From contig OX637406.1 in NCBI GenBank assembly GCA_951799425.1, positions 25,538,390-25,602,389 of the forward strand: DNA of 64,000 bases, given 5' to 3'. The position numbers and the translations under genes were made by a program. This document shows positions 21,990 through 35,054 of the stretch, in pieces. Each line of letters opens with the position of its first letter. The stretch's first letter is position 1. The notes beneath the pieces were generated by a model. That model did no database searches. It was not told where the DNA came from and worked only from the letters and a program-made list of their open reading frames with translations. The DNA comes from Ilex aquifolium (taxonomy: Eukaryota; Streptophyta; Magnoliopsida; Aquifoliales; Aquifoliaceae).

Positions 21990-24900
21990 TACACCAAAAA
22001 AATAGTAAGATTAGAGGGTAACACGTGGAAAGGATCCGATGGATACAAGGGAGTTTGTGAGAGTCCACAATTGGCCAGACAATTAGAGGAATATGACTCT
22101 TGGAATCCCGAGAAATGAGAAAACGTGACATCATGAGTCGCTAGTTGAAAACAGTTCAGCACACATTCACGTATCTCAAGGGATATGACCATGATCATAA
22201 GTTATGGCAAAAAAAGATGGATCAACGGTTGAGAGCTATCTCTATAAATTGCAAAGGCTAGGCCACCAAGAAAAGATCCCACGAACAAACACAAAAACTC
22301 TTCGAAGAGCCAGCCTATCTTTTTACTTGTTTCTTGCTTCCAAGCAATCTTTACTTTTCCTGTAATACATCACTCTGGTGATCTTTTATTGCTTTCATTT
22401 AATGCTAAGTTTAGTATTCATTTCGTCTTCCAGATTCAAATTTTAGTTTACTTGTCACTTTGCATTCCCACTATTTACTTTACAACAACGTTCACATGTC
22501 TCTATCTGGTGAAATTATTTAAAGTCCTTGAAGCTCTAAGGCATAGAAAAGAACCTAGAGGTAACCTTATGCCTCACTACAGTTTTCTGGATAGTTATGA
22601 TTTTAGGACCCCACGTCAATTTAATTAGGTAAGGTTGTATGTATTTGGATTTTAAGTCTACCTAGACTTTGGCATGTCCGCAATCCAAAAATATGCCAAA
22701 CATATTCTTTGGCACACCTGGTGAGACAACCATTATTCCTCCCAGCACAAGTAGTTCCTGTAGAAGCACCACAGCTAGTGCTTCCTACATATGTGCCACC
22801 TCAAAGGGCACAGCAGGCCAAGAAAGGGCACATGCACAACAATAATCCTCTTTTTCTAGAGGAGGTGGCCCCTAATCTTGAGGTTGGGTTCAAAGAAGGT
22901 AGCCACTGATCGTTCTTCCAGCGGCACCCTAGGTGGTTATGGATAGAGACTAACTGGACGTGATTATCTAGGAGCATGTCGGTCCTGCTATGAGAAGGGT
23001 GATTAGGCTGACATACTGCAAACCTTTTCCCAATTGGGTGGACGGGGAATATTAGTATGTACGGGGGTACAAAGTTCCAGTGTTTACCTTGTTTTTGGGT
23101 GAAGATGGTCAATCGACCATGGAATACAATGGCTGCTTCACAGTTCAGTGTAGTAAAGCCGGGGCTAAACGAATTCCTGAAGCTGAGACTGTTTTCCAAT
23201 TACTTGACAAGAGTGGCCTTCAGGTGGTATATCTACTTTCTGCCCAATTCTGTGTTGGACTGGTAACAACTCGAAGAAAAGTTTCATGCTAAGTTCTACC
23301 ATACTAAGCCGAAATTTGCCATATAGCCAATTTGGCCAGTTTGTACCAAATGGCTAGGGAATCGGACAAGTAGTGTATTGCGTAATTCAAGAAGGCTAGG
23401 AATCGGTGCAAGTTGGCGCTACTCGAGATGGAATATGTGCGAATTGCATAGAATGGCCTGGGGTTCGAGCTTCAGAAGAAGTTCAGAGGGATGAAGTTCA
23501 ATAACTTGTTCAAGCTAGCCACACGGGCTACGCGATATGAGCATATCTTGCACGAAGAACTGGACCAAAGAAAAACGTCCAAGGGAACGTACTATAGAAA
23601 CCCTAACATTGAGATCTTCATAGTTGAGCTAGACTAGGAGCCGGAGGTGAACATGGTTGAGATCGTGGTGAGATGGCTGCATGTGCGGAAGGCTTTAACC
23701 AAGCCTCTAGAGAATCAAGCACAGGTTGCGCCGAGTTTTGATAAAGGCACCAGTGACAGAAGTGGCCGTAAGTACAATTTTGACATCTACTTGCTGACGG
23801 CATTATTAAGCTATCATTTGGTCATAAGATTCCATCGGCCATAGAATTGAAGAACAAGACATACTACAAATGGTACTATTTGTTGAGCCATTCTACTACG
23901 AATTGTGTGGTGTTCCGGAATGCCATTCAGGAGAATCTAACTAAGGGTCACTTGATCTTCGGAGATTTGGAAAAGCCGGAGATGGGGGTCAACAAAGATC
24001 CTTTTTAGAAGATAGCTGCCATTAACATGGTGGAAGTGGGGTAGTCAAAGAACTCTCGGAAAGAAAGTTGACTTGGACGAGGATGGTTTAATAAATGATG
24101 AAAAGCCAAGGGAAAATAAGGATGAAAATACCTAGGATGAATCATCAGAGGAAGACTCTGGGGGTGAGCCGCATATATCGTTGGGACTCTAAGAGCAGCT
24201 CAACATGGTCAAGAACGGACTATGTCCTAGGTGTAAAGCTTTTTAAGGGATCATTTCGGAACATGAATTTATCAAGGAGGAGAGAGTTAAATTGTCCAAG
24301 AGGCCACGAAAGAAATGACACTAAAAGGGAACCCACTAAGAGCGACCATGTGAGTGGCCTCTGTCTAAGCGGGGCTAGGAGGATCGGTCAGGTAAGTTTA
24401 TAAGGTCAAGCTATAGAGGGCATGGTAAAGAAATAACAAAGCCTTCAAGGGGTTGGCCAGGACTGAAGTATGAAGAGTACGCCATAAGGTTGGCGTCCGA
24501 TCAGCCTATTAGAGTTGAGGGTTATCGATATCACCCAAGGATGGTGAAACCAACTAAGTTTCTGGAGGGCCACTGGTACGTAGCCTAGAACCCAAAATTC
24601 CCACAGTATCATTAGCCTTTCCTGCTGTCAAGATCACAAAAGCGCAGAAATAGCGCATAAGGGAGGACTTGCATAGGTGGGAAGAAGAGGAGAAAATTTA
24701 ATCTTGGTAGGCCATGGAGACATTCCGGCTTCAAGAGTCCGAGAATAGTGAGATTAGATCCCAATTTGGTGTATCCCCGCCTCTACAACATCCAGTGGCC
24801 TCGAAGAAGGCCGCAGTTGAGGAGAAAGGGAAGAAGAAGATAGAGCTTGAGCCAGCATTATAGGAGAGTTTCGAGGAGTGAATGGTGAAAAGGATAGTGG

Positions 24901-25690
24901 AACGAATGAGGATTGTGCTTAATATCCCTTCAGAGACTTGTAAGGGAGGAAAGAAGCAAGATAGTATAGACCCCACCGATAAAGATGATAGCGACGAAGG
25001 CGACTCCATTCAATTTGGCACTCTAGGGCTAACAATGTCCATCAATGCTCTTGGCTATTGCCGACATCATTCAAAAGTCAAGGATCTCAGGTAGAATCCC
25101 TAGAAGAAGATGTAGAAGACGTAGGGATGCTAGGTTCATCATTTTTGGATAAAGATCAAGGGTTCAAAGGCAAGGAAAAGCGTACTCCTGAGAGAAAATC
25201 GAGCCAAGAAGAAAAGGCAGATAAAGCACTATCTACCAACAGCTATAAAGGTTGCCCATTTAGTAGGTATATGTAGCCCATGATGCAACACTTGAAGCTG
25301 CTATACATCTTAGCACACTAGGAGGGAAAACCTTTCAACAGGGTCTTGGTGGATAATGGAGCGGCTGTCAACTTTCTTCCCATAGCGACTATGAAGAAGC
25401 TTGGGAGGAAAGAAGAGGATTTGGTCCACACCGATTTAACAGTGAGTAGGTTCACAGGAGGATTCAACAAGACGGTGGGAGTCCTATCCATCAAATTGGT
25501 TGTCGGTAGGAAGACTAACATTATGCCATTCTTCGTGATTGACACAACGACATCCTACAATGCTCTCTTAGGTCGGGACTAGATCCATTTGAGTGAATGC
25601 ATTCCATCAACTCTCCATCAGTAGTTGGTGCTATGGAGTCTGAGGGCTTTTGAAGTCCCCGAGTTCAAATCCCCTTTCCAAGAAACGAAG
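21990..25690 (+). mobile_element. Decayed Ty3/gypsy element I (leader, gag, protease)
   Basis: An LTR/leader-like region (22000-22700) contains a TATAAATTG near 22241 and a phrase TTTGGCACACCTGGTGAGAC near 22707 that looks like a primer-binding/leader junction. Gag follows (about 23000-23640), then a linker (23640-25300) and an aspartic protease (25319-25680). The element ends where the next gag begins; RT and integrase are absent. Confidence 0.75.
23000..25680 (+). pseudogene. gag-protease remnant of gypsy element I
   Basis: Gag core: KVPVFTLFLGEDGQSTMEYN, then a frame change to EFLKLRLFSNYLTRVAFRW and LDW. This is the pattern of the plant Retrotrans_gag domain, which forms the capsid. Later parts include KARNRCKLALLEMEYV. 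Around 25021-25095 comes the LGLTMSINALGYC block that precedes protease. Protease keeps VLVDNGAAVNFLPIATMKK, where the active site is DNG instead of DSG/DTG, and ends SYNALLGRD. Many in-frame stops and several frameshifts separate the blocks, so it is non-functional. Asp-Asn-Gly is also seen in other plant gypsy proteases and need not be a lesion. Confidence 0.75.
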
Positions 25691-25699
25691 AAAATAATC

Positions 25700-28607
25700 T
25701 CCTGATTGATCCCCCAGCGAGAGGAATGAGAAATCATCTCCAACCCACACGAAGCACCACCCCATCATGCATACTCTTACCTGTGCAAGCACATGATTTT
25801 CTTGTCAAACTTGGCATGTTACAACTACTTCCTCAATTTCGTGGCATGGAACGAGAAAACCCTTACATATTAAGGAATTTGAGGAAATATTTGGGACATT
25901 CATCTTAAATCATGCAATGGAAGACATGACACGCTGACAAAAAAAAAAAGATGGAAATCATGATCTTAAAGAATGCTAGTCATTCTCAAGAGAAACAGAA
26001 TCATTTAATTTCACTTTCTATGTTTCATAATTCATCTTTAGATTCAGATTCAGAAGATTTTGAAGAAATTAATCTTTCTCTTCGCAACACCCTTAATGCT
26101 AGGTTTTGAAAAATACTTTTCATGTCATTCCCATTTTGGTCTGATTCGGATCCCTCCGTTGTTTCCTTTTCCTTCTGCACCTTTTCCTCGAAATGAGAAA
26201 GAAGATGGTTAAGTGCTTATTGCTTGCCAAAAATCCTACTTCTACAATTGGTAGGTCACCGGGTTATTCAAATAAGTTGTGTTTTATGTGGTTTTCCCAT
26301 GTTACAACTTCCGTACCAATTCGATCGATTCAGAATGGATCGATTAAACATTCTAGTAGGGAGCCTGGTCTTGACTCTTCTGTGTGATATTCATTCTCAT
26401 TCGGCTCTTGGAATCACATCCAGCAGTATGAAGTTATTCCCTTTCTCTCTCAAGGATAAAGCAAAAACTTGGTTGAATTCCTTGAAACCACACTCGATAA
26501 TTTCTTGGGCCCAAATGTAGCTGAATTTCTAAACAAGTTTTTCTCGGTGCCCTAGACCACTGCTTTGAAAAAAAAAATTCAAAACTTTTTTGAGAAATCA
26601 AATGAGCAGTTTTATCAGTGTTGGGAGAGATATGAGGATTTATTGCACTCCATTCCACATTACAGATTTGAACTGTGGCAACTGGTTAGTTTCTTCTACG
26701 AAGGAATTACGCCAGGGCATCAACAGTTCATTGACATGATGTGCAATGGAGAATTCTTGAACAAGGACCCTGATAAAGCTCTAGAGTACTTTGATACTTT
26801 GGCAGAGAATGCCCAATCTTGGGATATCATTGACCTTGCCAAGGTACCAAGGTCATCTATGGGCACTCAACCAAGTGGGTGTAGGCTATATAATTCGCGT
26901 GACAGAGGACTTGCTTGCTAGAATTGCAAAGTTGTCCCACAAGGTGGAAAGCTTAGAAGTCAATAGGATGCATGAAGTGTCAAATGTAACTAAGGTTGAA
27001 GAATTTTGCTCAATTTGTGAAAGTGTAGAGCACTCCATCTCAGAGTGTCCAAACATTCCGGCATTTAAGGAAGTGTATCATGAGCAAGTGCATGCATTTA
27101 ATCAAACTAGGTAGTCCTATTCTCCACACTCTAACACATACAATTCGGGATGAAGCTCCCACCCGAACTTTAGTTGGAAGAATGACAATCCTACACCTCA
27201 TGGATCCACTTTATTGACACTTCCCATCCCACCAAAGCAAAACCAACAGTTTTATAGTCATGATCCGTCTTTTTGCTCCCAATATCAAAGGTCCAATCCA
27301 CAAGGGTTTTCTCAAAACCCGCTTGAACAAGGTTTTGGTCAACAAGGACAACCCAATCCACCCCTGTATCAACCTCCTCAAAGGAGGAATTTGGAGGACA
27401 TCATGCATCAATTCATCCAAAGTCAAGCTGCAACCAGTTACTAAAACACCGTAGCTTTTAATGACATACGGACATAGATTACCAAGTTAACCAATTCCAT
27501 GGGCTCATTTCAACAAGAAAAAGGGAAATTTCTTGCACAACCCCTAGAGAACCCCAAGGGTCAACATGTGATCGAGTCATCCGACGCCATTAAAGAAAAT
27601 TTTGAACAACTCAAGACTGTCACCACACTTAGGAGTGGAAAGGAAATTGACAAAACTATTTTACCTAAGGCCTCACCAAAGGCCCCTTTGAAAAATGAAA
27701 AAGAGAGCAAGGGAGACTCCGGAGAGATTGGACAACTTGAGAAGCCCAAGGTTGTTGATTTGATTGGGAATGATTGTCGTATCCCTGCCCCCTATCCTCA
27801 ACGGTTGAGGGCACCTGCTAAGATTGCTTATTATTATGATATTATTGAGATGTTTAAGCAAGTGAAGATCAATATTTCACTCCTTGATGCCATCAAGAAA
27901 ATCCCTTCTTGTGCAAAGATATTGAAGGACTTATGCACTGTGAAGAGGAAGTTAAATGTGCACAAGAAAGCATTCCTCATCGAGCAAGTGATCTGGACTA
28001 CCCTACCATTTCCATCACCATTTGGAATTACCGCGTGGAACAAGCATTGCTAGACTTGGGAGTGAGTGTCAACCTTCTACCATTCTCGGTGTACCAACAA
28101 CTACAATTAGAGGAGTTGAAAACAACCTCCATCACTCTTCAACTAGCGGGTCATAGCGTGAGAACACCAAGGGGAGTAGTAGAGGGTGTGTTGGTCCAAG
28201 TGGACAAATTTTACTTTCCCGTTGATTTCATTATGCTTGACACTCACCCTGTTGCTAATCCCACTGCACAAATTCCTGTTATTCTAGGTAGACCTTTTCT
28301 TGCAACTTGTAATGTCGTGATTAATAGTAGGAATGGTCTAATGAAGCTAGCATTTGAGAATATAACAATGGATCTTAATGTGTTCAACCTATACAAACAA
28401 CCGGGAGATGATGAAAAAAATTTATGAAGTCAATAGGATTGACACATTAGTGGAGCATCACATGAAATTATTATGCAACACAAGTTTGGGGGAGGAAGAA
28501 TTTGTTAAGGAGTTTGGACCAGAAACTGTTCAAGGGGTGGGAAGTTGGACCCTGACATTTGAGAAGTTGCCTCCACAAGAGAAGAAAATCTTTTCATTGA
28601 TTCGACC
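25700..28607 (+). pseudogene. gag-protease of a plus-strand Athila-like element (G or H)
   Basis: The N-terminal gag part (MLQLLPQFRGMERENPYI) is at 25818-25870. An apparent 0.5-kb insertion (25920-26425) follows. Gag then resumes with FPFSLKDKAKTWLNSLKP, a frameshift, and FYQCWERYEDLL. A complete CCHC knuckle (CSICESVEHSISEC) is near 27008-27049. The linker holds VTTLRSGKEIDKTI. Protease has ALLDLGVSVNLLP (active site DLG) near 28048-28086 and closes with IPVILGRPFLATCN. These are standard Athila-family landmarks. The coding region stops at 28607, where the LTR of element F begins. About 150 residues of RT that should follow are not found anywhere. Stops and frameshifts are present, for example between 27909 and 28053. 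Confidence 0.8.
25920..26425. other. Insertion of unknown type within the Athila-like gag
   Basis: About 500 bases separate two halves of a normally continuous gag. The left edge has an 11-base A run (25942-25952). No terminal repeats or target duplication were recognised. A short retroposon or a region of gag decayed beyond recognition are both possible. Confidence 0.35.
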
Positions 28608-29004
28608 TGTTTTATAACCTGCTTTATATCATACACCTAAGTATAAGTGGTCGAATTGTAGTTTTCTCGGTTTAAGTCCAATATCGATCGCATGAAGAGT
28701 TTAAATAATTAGAATTTAAAATAAGAACAGTAAAGTTGTAGTTAAAGCAGCGGAACATAAGATAGCTTGTGATGTGAGCTTAGATTGATAACTAGTCTAA
28801 TTAAATAAAATGCATAGGTAAACTGTTAAAAGACAATAATATGAAAGGTACCCTTCAGTTCAAGGATACCATATGCTTTATATTGGTTAAGTACTGGAAA
28901 TGCCACCTTACAACAATTAACTTCCAGGTCACTGGAAAGTCAATCGGTAGGTTTGATGTATATTAAACCATAACACAACAATTTCTTAGGTTAGCTGGTG
29001 GTAT
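28608..29004 (-). repeat. 3' LTR of element F, outer part
   Basis: It starts TGTTTTATAACCTGC, which recurs at 54933, directly outside the primer-binding site. This identifies both as the LTR end (sense end reads ...TTATAAAACA). The LTR is interrupted at 29004 by solo LTR C and resumes at 31380. Confidence 0.85.
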
Positions 29005-31374
29005 TGTAACACCCCCAAATACCACCCTGAACGGCATTACATTCTAAAACATTCACATCATGAGAGCACTAAATATATATCCATCAAATAAGAAACATTC
29101 TTAATTTTAACAAAATTTGGGCAGAGTCTCCTTTGTACAGGAAGCTCCACCCAAGAATCACAACCTGTGCAATTCTATTAACTTGACCACACAGGGTCCA
29201 TTTAACCATCCAATAACAATAAAATTTCTATTTACCATCTATACTATCCTTAACATTATCCCAAAAGAGTAGGCCAGATATGGCAATTACATTCCCCAAA
29301 AGAATTACATGAATATATCGCAGCGGAGTTTCAAAAGAATCTAGACTTTACATTGTTCAGAAATAAATCCCCTAATCTAGAGCAAAATAAGCTATATCTC
29401 TAGATGTCCCATTCGGGATCTAGGTACCCCTCTAAGGAAGCTTCCCCAAGGCCCGACTCATTCACACCGAGCTCTTCCTCTAAAGCCAAATCTAAAAAAT
29501 ATTAATTGTAGGGGATGAGCACGAGGCTCTGTAGCAAAATCTTCCCAAACTCAAACAAGGTTTATAAAAACATATAAAATGGCCGGTCTCATTTTACAAA
29601 TAGCATACATAATCTTTGAAGTAAAACAGAGACATTTTAAAATGGATCTCAAGTTTAAGTAGCAACAGTAATTTACATAAACAGTAAAAGAAACCAAGAT
29701 CCAATACATATCCATTTTCCAAAATATAAACCATTTTCCCACAAGACCTTGTGGAATCCCATACTCCCACAAGTCCTTGTAGGAAACCATTTTCCACAAT
29801 ATTACAACAATCCATCAATATGTATATGTATCTCAAACATGATGTAAGACAAACCCCATGAATCGACACATTGAGTAATATCTAACCCACACACACCCAC
29901 ACAAATCTTATCAAAGATATCCATCCTTTAGGAAGGGCGTATGCCACACCAATGGCAGTGACGTATCCAACCCAGGTATTAGTATACTAACCCTCTTACA
30001 CGGCACCCGTGAGCAATAGCGGTTTAGTTTTACCAAAGCACTAACCCCACTACGAGTGGTAGGAGAAATGCCAACCCCCACGGAGCAAGCAACACGTCTA
30101 CCCACTCTACAATATCTCGTCAAAGGCCACCCATGGTCCTCCCACATTCATAAGAGATACAATACCAAACCCAATTTCACAATTTACAAGAATATCTTAA
30201 AAATCCCCAATTTAAGCATGTGACATTTTCAATAACCAACAAAGAAAATGCAAGAGATCACAACAATATCATTTTATTACTCAACACAAAACACTATGAT
30301 TTTGAAATCAAGAATAAAGGAAGAGTTCAAGAGGAAAACTCATCACTCTTGAAAACTAGGGTTTTTCAAACAAAAGAGGGATTTCATGGGTATTCAACCC
30401 TAACTTTGTGTAAAACATGTTAACAATTGCAAAAGAACCAAGAAACAATGAAGCCATAGCAAATACATATCATTAAGAATCAAAACATACATATTTATTA
30501 ACCCTAACATCAATGTAAGAGAAAGAGAAGAAATCCCCTACCTTATGCTCTTGAAGAAACCTAGGGTTTGAGTCTTGAATCACTTGTGAACCCTTTGTCT
30601 TTCCTTTTTATCTTGAGTTTTATCTTTCTCTCTTTCTCTCTAAGGGTTTCTAGGAGGGTTAGGGTAAGAGGGAGATGAAGAAATTGGGCAAATGGGATGT
30701 GGGATGGGTTTTATAACACAAAATCTCGACTTTTTTTAACTGTTTAGCGGCGTCAGACGGATGGTACTGGTACCCAGTACCGGTACTGTATGGTACCGGT
30801 ACTCAGTACCGGTACCCCAAACCTTCTGGAGTCGAAGTACCGGTACACAGTACCGGTATTGTATGGTACCGGTACTCAGTACCGGTACACTTTGTCTGCT
30901 GTAACTTCCAGGGCAGTTTTGACCCATTTAGAGGTTGAATTGGAAAATTTCCATGACACACACTTTTGTATCCCTAGATGTCTACTATCTACTGTAAAAA
31001 TTTCAGATCAATTGGACTTAAGGATAAAAAGTTATGGCCAAAACACTAAGTAGTGTCCAGGACCCATTTTACCCAAATTCTCTCTAAAGTGTGTTTTAAC
31101 TCCGGGACACTTCCTAACTTCTAATACATCCCTATTACCTCTCCCAATGTTTTTCGACCTTCCGGATTCAATGGAAGCATTATTTTGACCTAAAATGTCT
31201 ATTCACCCGTTCCAAGTTTAAACATCTTCGACACGTAAACTTCCCAATCAAATTATCTCCATAGTATTTATTCCTACGGTTTATTCTTATGTCACTACAT
31301 ATATCCACATTTTTAAAACAATTATTTACTATATATTTATATACATATATAAAAGAAAAATGCGGGGTGTTACA
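29005..31374 (-). repeat. Solo LTR C (Tekay type)
   Basis: 2370 bp, TGTAACACC to GTGTTACA, flanked by perfect GGTAT duplications (29000-29004 and 31375-31379). Sense is minus, from the TATA box near 30716-30709 and the alignment with LTR A. It has no internal region, so two LTRs recombined into one. It shares U5 and the sequence on both sides of the palindromes with A and A', but carries a different palindrome. Confidence 0.92.
30764..30892. promoter_or_regulatory. GTACCGGTAC palindrome cluster of LTR C
   Basis: Seven to eight copies of AGTACCGGTACT or close variants, mostly in pairs of ten-base palindromes separated by TCA or ACA. The cluster begins about 50 bases upstream (minus strand) of the TATA box. 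It occupies the same place as the TTCGAA cluster of LTR A. Confidence 0.85.
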
Positions 31375-31403
31375 GGTATATGTAAAAATTGACTAATCCA
31401 AGT

Positions 31404-31650
31404 AAACCAGAAGGACAAGTCATTCAGGAGGAATACTGAAATTACTCAATTGTCAGTTTTATATTATGTTTCTGTTAAACAACCCTAGTGAACCAGAAGG
31501 TCAAGCCATTCAGGAGGATCACTTAGGTTATCCATCTGACAATTTTATATACCATGCAACAGTTAAACATCCTCAGTGCACCATAAGGTCAAGCCATTCA
31601 GTTAGAACACCATAGATATTCAACCGGCAGGTTGATGATTCATTAATGAC
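31404..31650. repeat. Imperfect 87-88-bp tandem repeats in the LTR of F
   Basis: Units start at 31404, 31491 and 31579 with AACCAGAAGGNCAAGNCATTCAG or a variant and end GTTAAACANCC.CAGTG. Three units are clear. Confidence 0.8.
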
Positions 31651-32303
31651 ATAATTCTGGGCTACGTATTGTACTGAAAGTATTGGCTATGCCGAGACTT
31701 AACCCGTCTATAACCAATCAATCGACTTATACGTAACACCCAATTACGTACATCACTGTATCATGCATGAAGTACATAATAGTAAATAGTATGGTATAGA
31801 ATATTAATTACCGCTCGGTGTTCATAAGCATGAGCATATTGTAAATATAACCATCCATCAATTAAGGGAGGTATATATATCAATAAAGCATAATTAAACA
31901 TCGACATTTCCATAATTTAACCAATATTATACATATGTTTACCCCTCACTGAAGGGTATAAGTAAACTACTCACACCCCATTGCTATAAACAAGCAAGAA
32001 GTGTGGGTGAATTTCATTACAATAGTAAATAAAATACAGATACTGACACTTCTTTCACAAAGAATAGTTGAAATACAACTACCCTTAATATCGATTAAGA
32101 CACAAAGGTGGCGGAAGTTTAACTCTCCAAGTAGAAAGACATAATAGAAAGGTAGAAATAACATAATTCTGGCTGGACAGTAGGTCGGACAGGATTCTCC
32201 TTTGGATTCTTGAATTTTTTTATGACTTTCTCACTTTTTCTCTCCTTTTCTCTCCTTGTTCTCCCCAAGCTCTCTCTAGCCAGTTGAAGAAGATAAAGGT
32301 GCC

Positions 32304-32311
32304 TATTTATA
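32304..32311 (-). promoter_or_regulatory. TATA box of the element F LTR
   Basis: TATAAATA on the minus strand, followed by a purine-rich GAGAGAGA leader. The palindrome cluster is about 50 bases upstream. Confidence 0.75.
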
Positions 32312-32362
32312 GGCAAAATATGGAAGCAGGAGGTGGAGGATAACCTTAAACCACTTGGGAGG

Positions 32363-32396
32363 ACCGTCTGGATGCCACCACCACCGTCCGGACGGT
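32363..32396. promoter_or_regulatory. ACCGTCCGGACGGT palindrome unit in the element F LTR
   Basis: A perfect 14-base palindrome (32383-32396) is paired with a decayed copy (ACCGTCTGGATGCC, 32363-32376). A close copy of the whole unit is at 46126-46160, upstream of ORF3 of the same element. Confidence 0.85.
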
Positions 32397-33258
32397 GCTA
32401 GAATGCTGGAATGTGGTGGTTGTTCTCCACAGTAATCTTGTAAGTTCCATTTTTAAATTGCACTTGCATCCCTTGTTGATTCAAGCTTTGACAGATTACT
32501 CCTCATGATTTCCAACAATTTCGCACAAAAACCCCGAAATTTCAAACAGTACGCACATAAACCCTAGCTTACGTACAAACCCTAATTTACAATTTTTAAC
32601 TGTTTTATCTTACATAGTTCACTTATTTAATTATTTTAATTCACATACTAATTAGGGTTAATCACACTCCCCAACCTAAACTTTTCTAGTCCCTAGTAAA
32701 CAAAACAAAATTAAATTAAATTAAATCACTTTCGTAGATTTTAGCGTATGCAACAAGCCGTTAAACCCCTAGGTGATCCCTAGTGGACGAGTTTTGTCTC
32801 GTGAAGATTTTCAGGGAAGCTACCTACAAACTTCGATAGTTAGGAGTTCATAATTCATACTTTTAACAAATAAAATTAAAGCAATATTCCTCTTCATTGC
32901 TAGAATACTATCTTTTTCTGATCACTATAAGAGTAACACACGTTAGTTGTAACATTATCCATATATTTTTATAAAAAACTTTTGTGTGTGTAATGATTTA
33001 TTTATCTCAAAAATCACTCATGAAATATTACCATCTTTCATGGTAGTCTTGATGTCAATCCTCCCTTGGGATACACTCAGCAAAGAATACACATATGTTA
33101 TAGTGACTATTCACTCAGTAATTACATGTGATTAGAATATTGTTAACAAAGCAAATAAGATCACATGTAATATTTAAAGAATGATTTTTTGAAAAGAACT
33201 AGAATTTGACATAATCTCATGAAAGAATATTAACACTACCTTAGACATATTATCAACA

Positions 33259-34363
33259 TTCTCCCCCCTTTTTTTTTGGATTAATAGGATTAATACACAT
33301 GCATGACTTCTGGAATCAAAAAGGAGTTTCTTAGGGTTGTAATGTGGCTATCGGTTTAGGGTTTAAGAAACAACGTCAATGGGATTCAAAAGCTAGCCTT
33401 TATATTGTGACACACCTCTTCCTAGCTTTCTAAGACTTTACATGTTTATCCTTTTTATTTTTTTCCATTTTTCACTTTCTTGGCTCTTTTCTTTCTTTCT
33501 TTGTCCTTTTATTTTCTTTCACAAATTTTTCTTTTCTCTGCTTTCCTTTTATTTGCTCTTTTTCTATCTTTTCTTCATATTGTGGCTTTTCCGTATCATA
33601 CTGATTTAGAAGAGGGTGCAAGAAAATTAGATTACAAAAATAGGTTTAATATATATTTTCATGTGGCTCGGGTATTTTCGGGTTTCATGAAAATAATTTA
33701 TACTCTTTAGGCTCAATCATGGCTAACTAAGGATATAATTTTGTAAAAGAAATGATCAAGGCTCAAAATTAATCAAAAATGACCTAAGATCATTTTCCAG
33801 AAATCATATACCTGCATAATTCCTAAGTAAAAGAATTTTTAAGGATAATGCTGACAATACAATCTAATGAGTGCAAATCAAAACAAAACTAATGAGATTA
33901 TTCAAAGAAAATTTACCGTTGAATCGAAGATTCTTATTTGAGTAGATGTATAATATCTCTCCAAGAAAGATTGGCTCAAATTCTGCAATTGGTTTTACAT
34001 CTCCACTATATATGCAAAGAGTGTATATTTCACAAGGTTTCTAAAATAAAGAGTCTATTTGTGCTCATAAGAATAAGTTTAAACAAAAATATTAAGATAA
34101 TATGCAACTAAAATATGAAAATCCCGCGTGATCAGATTAAAACTATTCTTGCAAAACATGAGAATAATAACCTAATTAAACTGTGAATTATATGAAATAA
34201 TCCTCCTAACTTAAAAACATGAGTTCCACATTAACTAACAAAAACAAACTTATTAACACAAACAAGTTCAAAACCAAAAACAAGTTCAAAACATAAAGTA
34301 AATTAAAATGCATAATTAAAAGATGAGTGAAAGATAGCAAACCTCTTGTAGAATCTCCAGTGT
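33259..34363 (-). other. 3' untranslated region of element F with polypurine tract
   Basis: The minus strand has AAAAAAAAAGGGGGGAGAATG at 33282-33259, directly before the LTR; this is the plus-strand primer. The rest is AT-rich and T-rich with no gene. The ORF3 stop codon is at 34366-34364. Confidence 0.7.
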
Positions 34364-34403
34364 TTAAGAAGTAGATGGGCCTTCACCAAAACGCTCTCTC
34401 AGT
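34364..34403 (-). pseudogene. Last ten codons of ORF3 of element F
   Basis: These codons end in GEGPSTS and a TAA stop at 34366-34364. They join in frame to 44850 when element B and one target duplication are removed. An arginine codon is split by the insertion. Confidence 0.85.
34399..34403. repeat. Target duplication of element B, left copy
   Basis: TCAGT, identical to 44850-44854. Confidence 0.9.
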
Positions 34404-34635
34404 TGTGACGCCCCAAAACCCGGGGGTCCTTTATTAACCGTTGACCATCCGTCAACCCGCGGAAATACTCGTGATAGTCGTATAACCCGACACCACGTCA
34501 TTCACATGCTTTTAACCGGATTTACCATCCACAAGGTCAATTATACCTCAATTTATGTTCATTTATGTCATAGGAACCAAAGAAAACAAAGCCCAAAAGC
34601 ATGGCTAAGCATTTTGAAAATTTCAAATTTTTTGG

Positions 34636-35054
34636 AAAACCTTCCGGAAGGTCGACATCCACCTACCGGAAGGTCGCTGAAAGAACAGTTAAATGAAAAG
34701 AATCAAATGCAAGAACTTCCGGAAGGTCGACATCAGTAGCAAAAACCTTCCGGAAGGTTCATTCCAGTAGCCAAAACCTTCCGGAAGGTTCATTCCAGAA
34801 AACAAAACCTTCCGGAAGATTTTGGCAGTCAAAAAGAAACCCAAGGCAAAACCTTCCGGAAGGTCCATTCCAATAGACAAGTCCTTCCGGTAGGTTTTAC
34901 TCCAGTAGCTAAAATCTTCCGGAAGGTTCATTCCAGTGGGCAAAACCTTCCGGAAGGTATTAGCTGTGAACAAGGCATCTAGGGTTTTTAGCAAAACCTT
35001 CCGGAAGGCCGACATACACCTTCCGGAAGGCCGACATACACCTTCCGGTAGGTT
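34636..35054. repeat. Thirteen ACCTTCCGGAAGGT palindrome units in the element B LTR (left copy)
   Basis: Perfect or near-perfect 14-base palindromes recur every 20-50 bases, most with flanks AAACC..GGTTCATTCCAG. The core TTCCGGAA also fits the inverted heat-shock half sites TTCnnGAA. The right LTR has twelve units (42390-42783); the extra unit here is a 21-bp duplication near 35010-35040. By the TATA position they are downstream of transcription start. Confidence 0.9.

Larger units (their letters stand above)
31380..33258 (-). repeat. 3' LTR of element F, inner part with promoter
   Basis: It continues the LTR to CATATTATCAACA at 33258, next to the purine tract, so the sense LTR begins TGTTGATAATATG. 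Total LTR length without solo C is about 2.28 kb. It contains the palindromes at 32363-32396, a TATA box at 32311-32304 and imperfect 87-bp tandem repeats. Confidence 0.82.

Noticed and set aside
30736..31053. Open frames on both strands through the GTACCGGTAC cluster
   Set aside because: Low-complexity frames created by the repeat in LTR C. No domain, no conservation.
32119..32316. Minus-strand frame just after the element F LTR TATA box
   Set aside because: Lysine/arginine-rich leader sequence running into low-complexity DNA. It starts inside the TATA region and no family is recognised.
34636..35054. Regularly spaced palindromes resembling a CRISPR array
   Set aside because: Intervals are short, variable and similar to one another, the motif is self-complementary, and the array lies in both LTRs of a plant retrotransposon. 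No cas genes.
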